From contig CALOBV010000024.1 of the NCBI GenBank assembly GCA_942491535.1, forward strand, positions 1-64,000: a DNA stretch of 64,000 nt. Reading direction: 5' to 3'. Each line of letters opens with the position of its first letter. Position 1 is the first letter of the stretch. The position numbers and the translations under genes were made by a program. The DNA is from JAUVKT01 sp942491535 (GTDB taxonomy: Bacteria; Bacteroidota; Bacteroidia; Bacteroidales; VadinHA17). Of the stretch, positions 1-9,026 are shown piece by piece. Below the pieces are notes generated by a model. It searched no databases, was not told the origin of the DNA, and saw only the letters and a program-made list of their open reading frames with translations.

Positions 1-297
1 ATGGTAGAATAATTGAAGGACTGGCACTCCTACGGGATGTCGAAAAGAGCGGTTCAGTATTTTACAAAGGCTTTTGCCAGGGAAATTAAAGATGGTCCGG
101 TATCGGTCTCTCTATTGCTTCCGGGAATGGTTGTTACAGATATGATCCTTGATCCGATAAGAAAGGATCCCGAGGGATCGAAAAGGGCTCGCCGTATTTT
201 TAATATCCTTGCTGAGGAAGTTGAAACAGTTGCTGAATTCCTTGTTGAACGAATTCTCGAAAATGAAAAAAACGGGGCGGTAATTTTCTTACTCTGA
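1..297 (+). pseudogene. Short-chain dehydrogenase/reductase, C-terminal part, frameshifted
   Basis: This is the C-terminal third of an SDR oxidoreductase; the N-terminal Rossmann part lies outside the window. The catalytic YxxxK signature is visible as Tyr-Gly-Met-Ser-Lys encoded from base 31, followed by an SDR-like helix (RAVQYFTKAF). Bases 3-29 encode GRIIEGLAL in a different frame, which would join the YGMSK stretch smoothly if one C of the ctcc run near base 29 were removed. The downstream frame has a stop at 10-12, so as sequenced the gene is broken or carries a one-base sequencing error. Family assignment is firm; substrate is unknown. Confidence 0.7.
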
Positions 298-374
298 CTC
301 CGTTTAAAGCTTTCTCAGATTTTTAACAAGACCCTTAAGCGGAAGGGATATTATATCTGATAAACTCTGAATTC

Positions 375-917
375 CTAGTCTTCAAGCCAGCTTAGAACCT
401 CTTTCGACATTGGATTTTTCATTGGCTTAAGATACTTTACAAGATTTCCATTTTCATCTACCAGATATTTCTGAAAATTCCATGAAACTTCTGAATCTTC
501 TACTCCATTCAGGTCTTTCCTTGTGAGCCATTGATAAAGAGGATGTATATCATCACCCTTAACAGATATCTTCGACATCATCGGAAATGAAACACCATAA
601 TTTTCTGTGCAAAATGTTTTAATTTCAGAATCTGTTCCGGGCTCCTGGCTTCTGAAGTTATTTGCCGGAAAACCGAGAATAACAAAATCATCACCGCCAT
701 ATTCTTCAAATAATTCCTGAAGATCTTCATACTGGGGGGTAAATCCGCACCTGGATGCAGTATTTACAATCATTACTTTTTTTCCCTTAAGCTGAGCAAA
801 ATCAAACTCGGCTCCATCAATGGTTTTTACCTTAAAACCATAAAATCCATTTCCCTGTCCAATCAGGTGGGATACAGAAAAAATTGTCAGTACTATACCA
901 AAAAATATCTTTTTCAT
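375..917 (-). CDS. Glutathione peroxidase family protein, exported
   Basis: A 180-residue thiol peroxidase with an N-terminal signal peptide (about residues 1-21), so it should act in the periplasm, reducing hydroperoxides with thioredoxin-like electron donors. The peroxidatic Cys57 lies in NTASRCGFTPQ, Gln91 in QEPG and Trp146-Asn147 in SWNFQKYLVD, giving the catalytic tetrad of Cys-type GPx proteins. Cys103 in the FCTENYGVSFP stretch is a plausible resolving cysteine. The more usual cysteine of the FPCNQF box is replaced (FPANNF). Length is normal for the family, and the gene stands alone on this strand with no clear operon partner. Confidence 0.9.
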   Translation of the reverse strand: MKKIFFGIVLTIFSVSHLIGQGNGFYGFKVKTIDGAEFDFAQLKGKKVMIVNTASRCGFTPQYEDLQELFEEYGGDDFVILGFPANNFRSQEPGTDSEIKTFCTENYGVSFPMMSKISVKGDDIHPLYQWLTRKDLNGVEDSEVSWNFQKYLVDENGNLVKYLKPMKNPMSKEVLSWLED

Positions 918-1009
918 AATTTATTCTAATCGTTTATATAGTAACAAATTATAATAAGAATTGTTGGGAATAAAAATTTTGCGTCCCACTCAATCTTGTG
1001 AAATATGGA

Positions 1010-2077
1010 TTACCTTACCGAAAATCTGTATACTGTTCTTGACTTAAAAGGCTTGCCCGGCTCAATAATAGTAGAGGGGAATCCTGGCTGATTGGGGCTA
1101 TCCGGGAAATGTTGAGTCTCAAGGCATAATCCACCCCTGTGCTCATAAACTTTGCCGTCATGTCCTTGCTCTGATCCGTCCAGGAAATTACCGCAGTAGA
1201 ACTGCACCCCCGGTTGATCGCTTATCACCTCCATAAGCCTTCCGCTAGATTCTTCATAGACAATAGCATCAACCTCATCCTTATTGTCGAGGACAAAATT
1301 GTGGTCATATCCCAGCCCGAGAATAAGCTGCTCAAACTCCTCGTCAATCCTTTCTCCTATCTTATGTGGTTCTCTGAAGTCAAAGGGGGTACCTTCAACA
1401 GTAATATTCTCGCCCAATGGTATAAGATCAGCATCAACCGGCGTATATCTGGAAGCCCTTATCTGAAGTTCGTGATCAAGTATATTTCCGTTACCTGCTC
1501 CCCTGAGGTTAAAGTAGGCATGATTGGTAATGTTGAGTACAGTCCTCTTATCAGTAGAACAATTATAATCAATTATGAGTTCGTTATTATCTGTCCAGGT
1601 ATAATTTGCTTCAACTTCCATATTACCCGGGTATCCTTCTTCCATATCAGGAGAATGGTATGTAAACTTCACAACGGGTACTTTCCCTTCCTTCTCAATA
1701 ATCTTATAATTCCACACTACGCTATGCCAACCTCCAGGACCTCCATGCAGACTATTAATTCCATTATTAATACTAAGCTTATATTCCTTATCATCAATAT
1801 TGAAGCGGCCAGCTGCAATCCTGTTCGCATACCTGCCTACAACGGAGCCAAAGTAAGGATCGCCGGTCAAATAGCCTTTCAGACTATCATAGCCAAAGGT
1901 GATATTTTCAGGCTTTCCATACCTGTCAGGAACGTCTATCCACACAAGGGTAGCTCCGTAATTAGTAAGTTTAACTGTATTGCCCTGCTTGTTTTTGAGC
2001 GATATAATAACAATTTCCTGTCCGTTTATATCTCCAAAGTTTTCTTTTACCATTTTATACTCTATTTTCATGCTCAT
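1010..2077 (-). CDS. galM: Aldose 1-epimerase (galactose mutarotase)
   Basis: A 355-residue mutarotase that interconverts alpha and beta anomers of hexoses. Family marks are FGYDSLKGY and RYANRIAAGRF near the N terminus, a GGPGGWH loop, the catalytic His region NITNHAYFNL and the catalytic Glu320 in CLETQHFPDSPN. No signal peptide is seen, so it should be cytoplasmic. The start at 2077 (MSMKIEYKM) is taken as the first ATG of the frame; Met3 is an alternative. It is isolated between convergent or unrelated genes. Confidence 0.92.
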   Translation of the reverse strand: MSMKIEYKMVKENFGDINGQEIVIISLKNKQGNTVKLTNYGATLVWIDVPDRYGKPENITFGYDSLKGYLTGDPYFGSVVGRYANRIAAGRFNIDDKEYKLSINNGINSLHGGPGGWHSVVWNYKIIEKEGKVPVVKFTYHSPDMEEGYPGNMEVEANYTWTDNNELIIDYNCSTDKRTVLNITNHAYFNLRGAGNGNILDHELQIRASRYTPVDADLIPLGENITVEGTPFDFREPHKIGERIDEEFEQLILGLGYDHNFVLDNKDEVDAIVYEESSGRLMEVISDQPGVQFYCGNFLDGSEQGHDGKVYEHRGGLCLETQHFPDSPNQPGFPSTIIEPGKPFKSRTVYRFSVR

Positions 2078-2265
2078 TATTGCACGAGACGAAAATCAGC
2101 GCAATAAAGGATGTGATAATAAAAAAGTCTCGTTTTTTCATTATAAAAGATGTTTTTACCACTTGTTATAGTAAGTCATGCTAATATAATAAATTTTGGT
2201 CTCTCAACACTTACATGTAATATTCCGGAAATGACAAGGTATGAATATGTTGAAGCTGAAAATAA

Positions 2266-3255
2266 CTATTTTTTGTCAGGCTGGTACCACTCCAGAAATT
2301 CATTTATGGAATCCATGGATGATATTACCGGTGTATATCCCAGTTGCTCTCTTGCCTTATCGTTACAAAGAGTAAATGACGCTTTCATGATTCCTGCTGC
2401 ATAGCGTGTAAGGGAAGGTTCATAACCGCCCCTGATCTTTGCAATAAGCTCACTCATAGATGCTGCAAAGTAGACTATTGGATAAGGGATCTTTCCTATC
2501 TTCTTATCATAACCCATCCTCCTGGTTGTTTCATCCATAAGGGGCCAGAACCCAAAGGTCTCTCCATCTGAAATATTGTAAGCCTGACCCGAGGTTTCTG
2601 CACCAGAAGTAAGAGACAGAGTTACTGCATGAGCCAGGTTTTTTATAGATGTGAAATCGATTACATTTTTGCCGCTTCCGATAATCTTAATTTTATCTTC
2701 TTCGTAAGCTTTCAGTACCCTGGGTAATGACGTAGTATCTCCCTTTCCAATTATTCCCCTGGGCCGAAGTGCTATAGTATGAATTGGCTTCTTATTATAG
2801 CTTAATACTTCTTTCTCTCCCATAAGTTTTGTTACCGGGTACCAGGTTACATATTTTTTGGGAAGCGGATCATCCTCCTTAACATCAATACGGTCTTTGA
2901 AATTGAAGTAAATATTGGCGGTGGAGATATAAATAAACCTTTCAAGACTTTCAATATTATTTAGAAGATTGCTTGTAACCTCAACATTATCTCTGTAGAA
3001 ATCACCGTACTTCCCCCAGATAGATGATCTTGCAGCTGAATGAACGATATGTGTAAAATGACCTAGTTCGCTTCTGATAAATTCCGGATCAGTAAGAGCC
3101 CCAGTTATTATCTCAAAACCTTTATCCCTCAAGATCTTCGCCTTTTAAGGTTTCTTCCTGTTCCCACTATCAGCGAGTCGGGAAATTTTTCCTTGAGAAT
3201 TTCCAAAAATATTCCCCCTGCAAATCCTGTTGCACCTGTTAACCAAAATCTTCAT
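2266..3255 (-). pseudogene. NAD-dependent epimerase/3-beta-HSD-like dehydrogenase, two frameshifts
   Basis: The intact frame (2266-3132) encodes 288 residues of an extended SDR of the 3-beta-hydroxysteroid dehydrogenase/epimerase type: HIVHSAA, a YISTANIYF strand and the catalytic YPVTK (Tyr-x-x-x-Lys). It lacks the nucleotide-binding N terminus. Upstream, bases 3133-3255 encode that missing end in other frames: MKILV, then TGATGFAGGIF (the GxxGxxG dinucleotide loop), then a return to the main frame at KILRDKGFE. This needs one base removed near 3240 and one added in an A run near 3140. The ATG at 3255 is therefore the likely original start. Either sequencing errors or a recent pseudogene; substrate unknown. 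Confidence 0.75.
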
Positions 3256-3317
3256 ACCTGATTTTTTAAACCTCAAAAAGAAAACTAAGATAAGAATAAA
3301 ATAATAGCTTTATAGTG

Positions 3318-3350
3318 GTGTCTTAATCCTTTTATTAAGGCAAAAGACAC
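3318..3350. promoter_or_regulatory. Inverted repeat upstream of homoserine kinase
   Basis: The arms gtgtctt (3318-3324) and aagacac (3344-3350) pair perfectly, and an inner cctt/aagg pair (3328-3331 with 3337-3340) continues the stem. It lies about 55 bases before the homoserine kinase start and could be a leader hairpin, an operator or the end of an upstream transcript. No T run follows, so a simple terminator is less likely. Confidence 0.35.
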
Positions 3351-3405
3351 TTATAAGTTAAAAAGAAAAGAGCTATTTTAGTCTGAATAAATTAAATTTC
3401 CTGCT

Positions 3406-4326
3406 TTGAAAAATAAGATCAAAATATTCTCGCCCGCATCAGTATCAAATGTAGGTAGCGGATACGATATTATGGGATTTGCTATCGACCAGCCCGGAGA
3501 TATTATTGAAATGGAACTTAATAATAGTGGTGCAATCACAATTGAAAATTGTTCTGATGCCAGTATCCCTGTAGATGACACTAATGTTGTTTTTCCTGCC
3601 CTTCAGAAAATGAAGGAGAAACTCGGTAATAGTCAGGGCATACATTTACGATTTATAAATAAAATAAACCCTGGCAGTGGAATTGGATCAAGTGCGGCCA
3701 GCTCGGCCGGAGCAGTGTTTGCATTTAATCAGCTATCGGGTAAACCATTTTCAGGAATTGAGCTGGTTGAGTTTGCAATGGAAGGCGAGAAACTCGTTAG
3801 CGGAGAGGCCCATGCCGATAATGTAGCTCCATGTATCCTGGGTGGTTTCACCCTTGTAAGATCATATAAGCCCCTTGATATAATTCAAATTCCCTTCCCC
3901 AACAACCTTGTCTGCACAGTTGTACATCCGGATATTATTGTTAAAACAGCCGAAGCACGACAGCTTGTTAAGAAAGAAATTACTGTTAAGAATGCTGTTA
4001 TCCAGACAGGCAATGCCTCAGCTTTAATTTCAGGATTAATGAGTGGCAACCTGGAAGTGATCGGTCGCTCTGTAAATGATGTTATTGCAGAACCATATCG
4101 AAAAAAACTGATACCGGGTTATGATGAAATAAAAAAATCTGTGCTCGATTCAGGAGCGCTGGCTTTTAATATTTCAGGCTCCGGACCTTCAGTATTTGCT
4201 TTTAATAACTCTGCTGAATCAGCAAGGGAAAGTGCCAGTATTATAAGCTCATTATTTGCCTCACTGGGAATAAAAAGCACTCTTATATATCAACTATCTC
4301 TGAGAGGTGTAAGAGAAATCTCTTAA
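3406..4326 (+). CDS. thrB: Homoserine kinase
   Basis: A 306-residue GHMP-family kinase that phosphorylates L-homoserine in threonine synthesis. The N terminus (IKIFSPASVSNVGSGYDIMGFAI) is typical of ThrB; the ATP-binding loop is PGSGIGSSAASSAGA, and a late glycine-rich motif NISGSGPSVFAF is the third GHMP motif. The start is a TTG at 3406: an in-frame stop at 3388 leaves no upstream ATG, and a later ATG would remove the conserved N-terminal strand. No aspartokinase or threonine synthase lies beside it, so the pathway genes appear to be elsewhere. Confidence 0.92.
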   Translation: MKNKIKIFSPASVSNVGSGYDIMGFAIDQPGDIIEMELNNSGAITIENCSDASIPVDDTNVVFPALQKMKEKLGNSQGIHLRFINKINPGSGIGSSAASSAGAVFAFNQLSGKPFSGIELVEFAMEGEKLVSGEAHADNVAPCILGGFTLVRSYKPLDIIQIPFPNNLVCTVVHPDIIVKTAEARQLVKKEITVKNAVIQTGNASALISGLMSGNLEVIGRSVNDVIAEPYRKKLIPGYDEIKKSVLDSGALAFNISGSGPSVFAFNNSAESARESASIISSLFASLGIKSTLIYQLSLRGVREIS

Positions 4327-4452
4327 TATATTTTTACAAAGGAAGAGATGAATTCCTTAAATATGTAGTTTGATAAAGAAGATTCTTTTAAATATCTATG
4401 TTCACACAGACATTTATTATTATCTTATATGCTCAACTTAACAATATAATTT

Positions 4453-5244
4453 ATGGAACGTCGGGATTTTCTTGCAAAATCGGCTATGGGCACAATAGGG
4501 CTTGGCCTGGGATCACTTTCAAATGCCTACGCAGCAGATAACGAACCAGTAAACAATATCAGGAAGATTGTTGCCTTTGGAGGAGGCAGTAATGCCAGCA
4601 TGATAAAGTACGTAGCATCACTCACCGGTAAAGAGAGACCAAGAATTTGCTACCTGCCAACTGCAGCTGCAGATAGTCCCTATTCAATTATCAACTGGTA
4701 TAAGAAAGTTGCAGAGTTAAATATTATACCACTGGTACAGGAAATGTTTATCAGTTCGTATTCTCAAAAAGAGACCTTTGCAGAAATTCTTCTTTCAATG
4801 GATGCAATAGTTGTGTCTGGAGGCAATACACTTAATATGATGGCAATCTGGAAAGCACAGGGGATAGATAAAATTCTCTATGATGCCTGGAACAAGGGAA
4901 TTGTACTGAGTGGAGGAAGTGCAGGCTCATTATGCTGGTTTGAGGAAGGTACAACAGACTCGAGGCCAAAGGTCCTTTCTAAAATTGAATGCCTTGGCTT
5001 TCTGAAAGGGAGCCATTCTCCTCATTACGATGCAGAAAAAGAGAGACGACCTGCCTATCATAAACTTATCGGCGAAGGATCTCTTAAGCCGGGTTACGCA
5101 ATAGATAATAGCGTAGCCATATATTTTGAGAATAATGAAGTCAAAAATATAATATCAACCAGAAAAGGTTCAGCGGCCTACTATGTAGAAAGTATTAATG
5201 GCAAGATTATTGAGAAAACTTTAAAGCCGGATATTTTATTATAA
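4453..5244 (+). CDS. Peptidase S51 (dipeptidase E-like), Tat-type signal
   Basis: A 263-residue member of the PepE/cyanophycinase serine peptidase family. The N terminus carries a twin-arginine signature (ERRDFLAKS) and hydrophobic stretch ending near AYAADN, suggesting export in folded form. The nucleophile elbow LSGGSAGS holds Ser156, and SGGNT (about residue 122) is a second family motif; His near 195 in GSHSPHY may complete the active site. A TTTG (4369-4372) and TATCTATG (4393-4400), 20 bases apart, form a plausible Bacteroidota promoter. The natural substrate is unknown; PepE proteins cleave Asp-X dipeptides. Confidence 0.85.
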   Translation: MERRDFLAKSAMGTIGLGLGSLSNAYAADNEPVNNIRKIVAFGGGSNASMIKYVASLTGKERPRICYLPTAAADSPYSIINWYKKVAELNIIPLVQEMFISSYSQKETFAEILLSMDAIVVSGGNTLNMMAIWKAQGIDKILYDAWNKGIVLSGGSAGSLCWFEEGTTDSRPKVLSKIECLGFLKGSHSPHYDAEKERRPAYHKLIGEGSLKPGYAIDNSVAIYFENNEVKNIISTRKGSAAYYVESINGKIIEKTLKPDILL

Positions 5245-5393
5245 CTTTATACTCGTTCTAATTGGAAATAAAGCATATTTGTTGCTTAAAAATAGGGTAC
5301 AGGTCCTGGTTGAAGGTCTTCTATAAGCATGTTTCTTCAGCTATTAAAGTTAGAAGAACATGGAATTTAAGAAACTTATAAATTGAAATAATT

Positions 5394-6101
5394 ATGAAAC
5401 TTAAAATAGCAGCTGCACTGATCCTTGCAATATTTATTTGTGGGCCTGTATCAAGTCAGGGAAAAAACAAAAAAAAGGTTGTTCTTACAGGTAAAGTGGT
5501 AAACAGGGACACTATACCCGTTAGCAATGTAATGATCTTCCTTGACGGAAAGAACACAAATGCGATGTCGAAATCAAATGGGGAATTCAGGATTAAATTT
5601 AAACCTGATGTCAAAAAGATTGCATTCTTTAGTTTTGAAGATGGCGGATTTGAGATTGATTATGTAGGACAAGCGAGGCTCGAAGTAATAATAAATCACG
5701 ATTTTAAGATGCTTTCCATTACTCCATCGCTTGATGGCGAATTTGTTGAGACAGGCTACGGCAGGATAAGCAAAAACGATCTCACCGGGAGTATTTCAAG
5801 TGTAAATAGTGAAAGGTTTGAGAACAGGGTATATAAAGATATCTATGAGATGATTGTTGGTGAAGTACCCGGAGTAACCGTCCAGGGAAGCTCAATCAGG
5901 ATAAGAGGGATAACATCAATTAATGCCTCTAATGAGCCCCTGCTGATTGTGGATGGATCACCTGTCTTCTCTATAGACAATATCTCACCATATGATGTAG
6001 AATCAATTAATATATTAAAAGGCTCTTCAACTGCTATTTATGGCTCAAGAGGAGCTGCCGGAGTTGTAGTTATTACAACTAAAAAGGGTGGTAAGAAATA
6101 A
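5394..6101 (+). CDS. TonB receptor plug-domain protein without a barrel
   Basis: A 235-residue exported protein (signal peptide about 1-21). Residues 28-95 look like the carboxypeptidase-regulatory-like domain common at the start of SusC proteins, and residues 115-235 match the TonB receptor plug: GYGRISKNDLTGSI, then IRIRGITSI, LLIVDG, and the terminal IYGSRGAAGVVVITTKKG. The reading frame stops directly after the plug, where a SusC protein would begin its 22-strand barrel. The next gene is 30 bases away on the opposite strand, so no barrel remnant remains. It cannot form a pore alone; it may act as a periplasmic decoy or partner of a TonB system. Confidence 0.8.
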   Translation: MKLKIAAALILAIFICGPVSSQGKNKKKVVLTGKVVNRDTIPVSNVMIFLDGKNTNAMSKSNGEFRIKFKPDVKKIAFFSFEDGGFEIDYVGQARLEVIINHDFKMLSITPSLDGEFVETGYGRISKNDLTGSISSVNSERFENRVYKDIYEMIVGEVPGVTVQGSSIRIRGITSINASNEPLLIVDGSPVFSIDNISPYDVESINILKGSSTAIYGSRGAAGVVVITTKKGGKK

Positions 6102-6131
6102 TAGTATTAAACTTTTTTAGGTAATATATGA

Positions 6132-8501
6132 TTACTGCTCCCTTAAGGCCTCTGCAGGATTCGTCCTTGCTGCCTTAATAGCCTGATAGCTTACAGTAAG
6201 AGCTGTCGGGACTAAAGTAAGAACCATTGTCAGCACAAAAACAAGAGGACTGATGTTTATCCTGTAAACATAATTCTGAAGCCAGTCTGACATAAGATAT
6301 ACTACTACGGGAACTGAGACGATAAATGATATTATCATTAGTATAATAAACTCAAATGATATCATTCCCAGCACCTTGCTCTCGCTGGCGCCAAAAACCT
6401 TTCTCACTCCTATTTCTCCCGTTCTTTTCTCGACAGTGTATGAAGCTAGGCCAAACAGACCCAGACAGGCAATAACTATAGTAAGCAATGTAAAAAGCAG
6501 GAAGATAGTGCTCCTGTTTCTGTCATTTCCAAATTGCTCACTGAAATTATCAACCAGGTAAGTATATTCAAAATCTTTCCCCGGAAAAACTTCCTCCCAG
6601 GCCTGGCGTGTTACTTCGAGGGCTGCTGCCTCATTCTCTCCAAGTTTTAAGTACATAATCGCATTATCCAGCCTGAAAAGCAACATTAGTGATTCTACTT
6701 CATTATACATACCCGTCTGATGGTAATCTTTTATTAAACCTATTACTGAGCCCATAATTTGTGTCCCATCGCCAAGCTGAACCATTTTCCCAATAGGTTC
6801 TTCCCAATTAAACCTATCTGCCAGAGTTTGATTCACAAGAACTCCTGTAATTGTATCTCCTATATAGTCAATCGAAAAATCCCTGCCCTCAACCACCTCC
6901 ACACCCAGGGTTTCAATAAAATCGTCATCAACAACCGAAAAGTTAACACCTCTTTGCTGCATCCCCTCATCTGTTTCAATATTAAAAATTACCTTTGGGC
7001 TACCCTGCCCAAGCTGATTGCTGGTAAGTGTTGCATTTTCAATTAAGGGACTATCCATAAGACGCTCCTTAAGTAATTTCATTTTCGTTACAGGTTCATT
7101 ATCTGGTAATTGCAACATAGTTACCCGTTCCATATTCCATCCCTGGTCTTTATTCTGCAGGTAAGACAACTGCATAAAAACGATTACCGTACATGCAATC
7201 ATTGCCCCCGAAATAGTAAACTGGACTATAGTAAGTATTTTTCTGAAAAGGCCCTTCGATGAGCCTGACTGAAACGAACCTTTCATCACATCTACAGGAC
7301 TGAAGCGAGACAGGTAAAAGGCTGGATAAAGGCCACCAATAATTCCAACAATAAGCATTATTCCTATAATGCTGATAATAAATACTGGTTCAGACAGGAT
7401 ATCCAGCGTAAAAGATTTGCCTGATAGAAGGTTTAGTTTGGGCAGGAAGATAATAATTAGTACTATACCCAGTAATAATGAAATAAGAGTAAGCATAGTC
7501 GACTCGGTAAGGAACTGAGCTATAAGTGGCCCCCTGTTTGATCCCACAACCTTTCTCAGGCTTATCTCTTTTGCTCTTTTCGCAGATCTTGCTGTTGAAA
7601 GATTTACATAATTTAATGTTGCAATCAGTAAGAGAAGGAGTGCAACTATCCCAAATATAATAACATACTGAATGCTCCCCGTAGGCTCTGGCTCCTGGGC
7701 CGAGTCTGATCTAAGGTGAATATCCCTGATGTTCATAATCTGGTAGGTAATCTTAATCCCGATAGGCTCGAAGATAGAAGCCATATACTCAGGATACATG
7801 TTTTGCAGTTTCTCTTCAAACTGTACAGATGAAGTACCCTCATTTAGGAGCAGGTAAGTGAATACTCCGAAGTTACCCCAGCTTCCAAACTCCTGTGGCA
7901 AGGTGCTTCTTGAAACCAGTCCGTCAAAAGTAATATGTGAATTCCTGGGAACATCTTCCATTACCGCTGTAACCTGGTAAAGGTCATCTCCATTCTGAAG
8001 TGACTTCCCTACAGGGTTATCGTCTCCAAAATATTTCCTTGCAAGGGTTTCAGTAAGTACTATTGTATTAGGCTTATTAAGGGCTTCTTCAAAACTACCG
8101 CCAATCAGTTTATAAGAAAAAATATCAAAGAAGCTTGAGTCGGCATAATACATATTTTCTTCATTATGCTCAATATCATTATACCTATAGAGCACCCTGC
8201 CAACATTGAAGAGCCTTGTTACGCTCTCTACCTCCGGATAATCAAGTTTCACCTGCGGGGCAAAGGGAACCTGTGCTACAATCCAGGTAAACTCATCATC
8301 TGTTTCCTGGATATACGACTGCACCCTGTAAATTCTATCTGCATTTTCATGGTACCTATCGTATGATACTTCGTCAAGAACATATAAGATCAGAAATAGA
8401 CTGGCGCTAATTGCAAGGGTCATGCCCAGTACATTTAGCAGAGTATAACCAAATTTACCGGTTATATTTCTTAAGGCGGTCTTAATAAGATTAGCTATCA
8501 T
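6132..8501 (-). CDS. MacB/FtsX-type ABC transporter permease (double)
   Basis: A 789-residue permease built from two MacB_PCD plus FtsX halves. The first transmembrane segment covers about residues 20-42; a periplasmic domain follows (43-270), then three membrane segments from about 278. The FtsX signature appears twice: SLRKVVGSNRG near residue 313 and GVRKVFGASES near 701. The C terminus KAARTNPAEALREQ is typical. Such proteins belong to mechanotransmission ABC systems that act on envelope proteins or lipids, but there is no ATPase or MacA-like adaptor beside it. It is the first of four similar permeases in this window. Confidence 0.92.
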   Translation of the reverse strand: MIANLIKTALRNITGKFGYTLLNVLGMTLAISASLFLILYVLDEVSYDRYHENADRIYRVQSYIQETDDEFTWIVAQVPFAPQVKLDYPEVESVTRLFNVGRVLYRYNDIEHNEENMYYADSSFFDIFSYKLIGGSFEEALNKPNTIVLTETLARKYFGDDNPVGKSLQNGDDLYQVTAVMEDVPRNSHITFDGLVSRSTLPQEFGSWGNFGVFTYLLLNEGTSSVQFEEKLQNMYPEYMASIFEPIGIKITYQIMNIRDIHLRSDSAQEPEPTGSIQYVIIFGIVALLLLLIATLNYVNLSTARSAKRAKEISLRKVVGSNRGPLIAQFLTESTMLTLISLLLGIVLIIIFLPKLNLLSGKSFTLDILSEPVFIISIIGIMLIVGIIGGLYPAFYLSRFSPVDVMKGSFQSGSSKGLFRKILTIVQFTISGAMIACTVIVFMQLSYLQNKDQGWNMERVTMLQLPDNEPVTKMKLLKERLMDSPLIENATLTSNQLGQGSPKVIFNIETDEGMQQRGVNFSVVDDDFIETLGVEVVEGRDFSIDYIGDTITGVLVNQTLADRFNWEEPIGKMVQLGDGTQIMGSVIGLIKDYHQTGMYNEVESLMLLFRLDNAIMYLKLGENEAAALEVTRQAWEEVFPGKDFEYTYLVDNFSEQFGNDRNRSTIFLLFTLLTIVIACLGLFGLASYTVEKRTGEIGVRKVFGASESKVLGMISFEFIILMIISFIVSVPVVVYLMSDWLQNYVYRINISPLVFVLTMVLTLVPTALTVSYQAIKAARTNPAEALREQ

Positions 8502-8619
8502 AGGCCAGGTTATTCAAGATTAGGATAGAAAGATATGTAATAATCCTGTCTCTGAATGTTAATGAAATGTTATGTTAATATCTGATTAATGAATAAGTTT
8601 CAATTAAAAGACTTTGAAA

Positions 8620-8925
8620 CTAATACATCGAGTTGATCAGTTTGCCTATCTCGTCTCTTTTCTTGAGTGGAAAACTGTGAGAGATCCCATCGGTAGTAAT
8701 TACATTTAATCCTTTGACAGAGAACATACCCCCGAAATAAATTACCTCCTCAATATGATTGGGCTGAATCTCCAGGTTATGATCTTGGTTTTCCTCGTTC
8801 ACCGCCTTGAAGTAAACTCTTTGATTGGTAATAATTAATTTCCCCGGAATTTTATTGCTATTAACTGTTTTCGTGGTATCACCTGCTTTAATAACAACCT
8901 CGTTTGCATATAAATCAACTGTCAT
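8620..8925 (-). CDS. GRAM/PH-like domain protein
   Basis: A 101-residue protein with no signal peptide. The core KLIITNQRVYFKA followed by IEEVIYFGGMFSVKGLNVITTDG resembles the beta-strand pattern of GRAM or bacterial PH domains, which often bind lipids or partner proteins at membranes. It ends 118 bases before the permease start on the same strand, so co-transcription is possible but not shown. Function unknown. Confidence 0.6.
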   Translation of the reverse strand: MTVDLYANEVVIKAGDTTKTVNSNKIPGKLIITNQRVYFKAVNEENQDHNLEIQPNHIEEVIYFGGMFSVKGLNVITTDGISHSFPLKKRDEIGKLINSMY

Positions 8926-9026
8926 GATCTTCGGTTTAGTTCTGGTATTTACTTTCTTTTACTAACAGACGCGTAAAAACAATAAATGTTGCACTTAAAT
9001 CTGCTGTGACAACTGCCTGGTTAATG

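Noticed and set aside
1214..2107. A 297-codon open frame opposite the aldose epimerase
   Set aside because: It lies fully antisense to a clearly conserved gene and has no recognisable domain; it is a shadow of the epimerase codon pattern.
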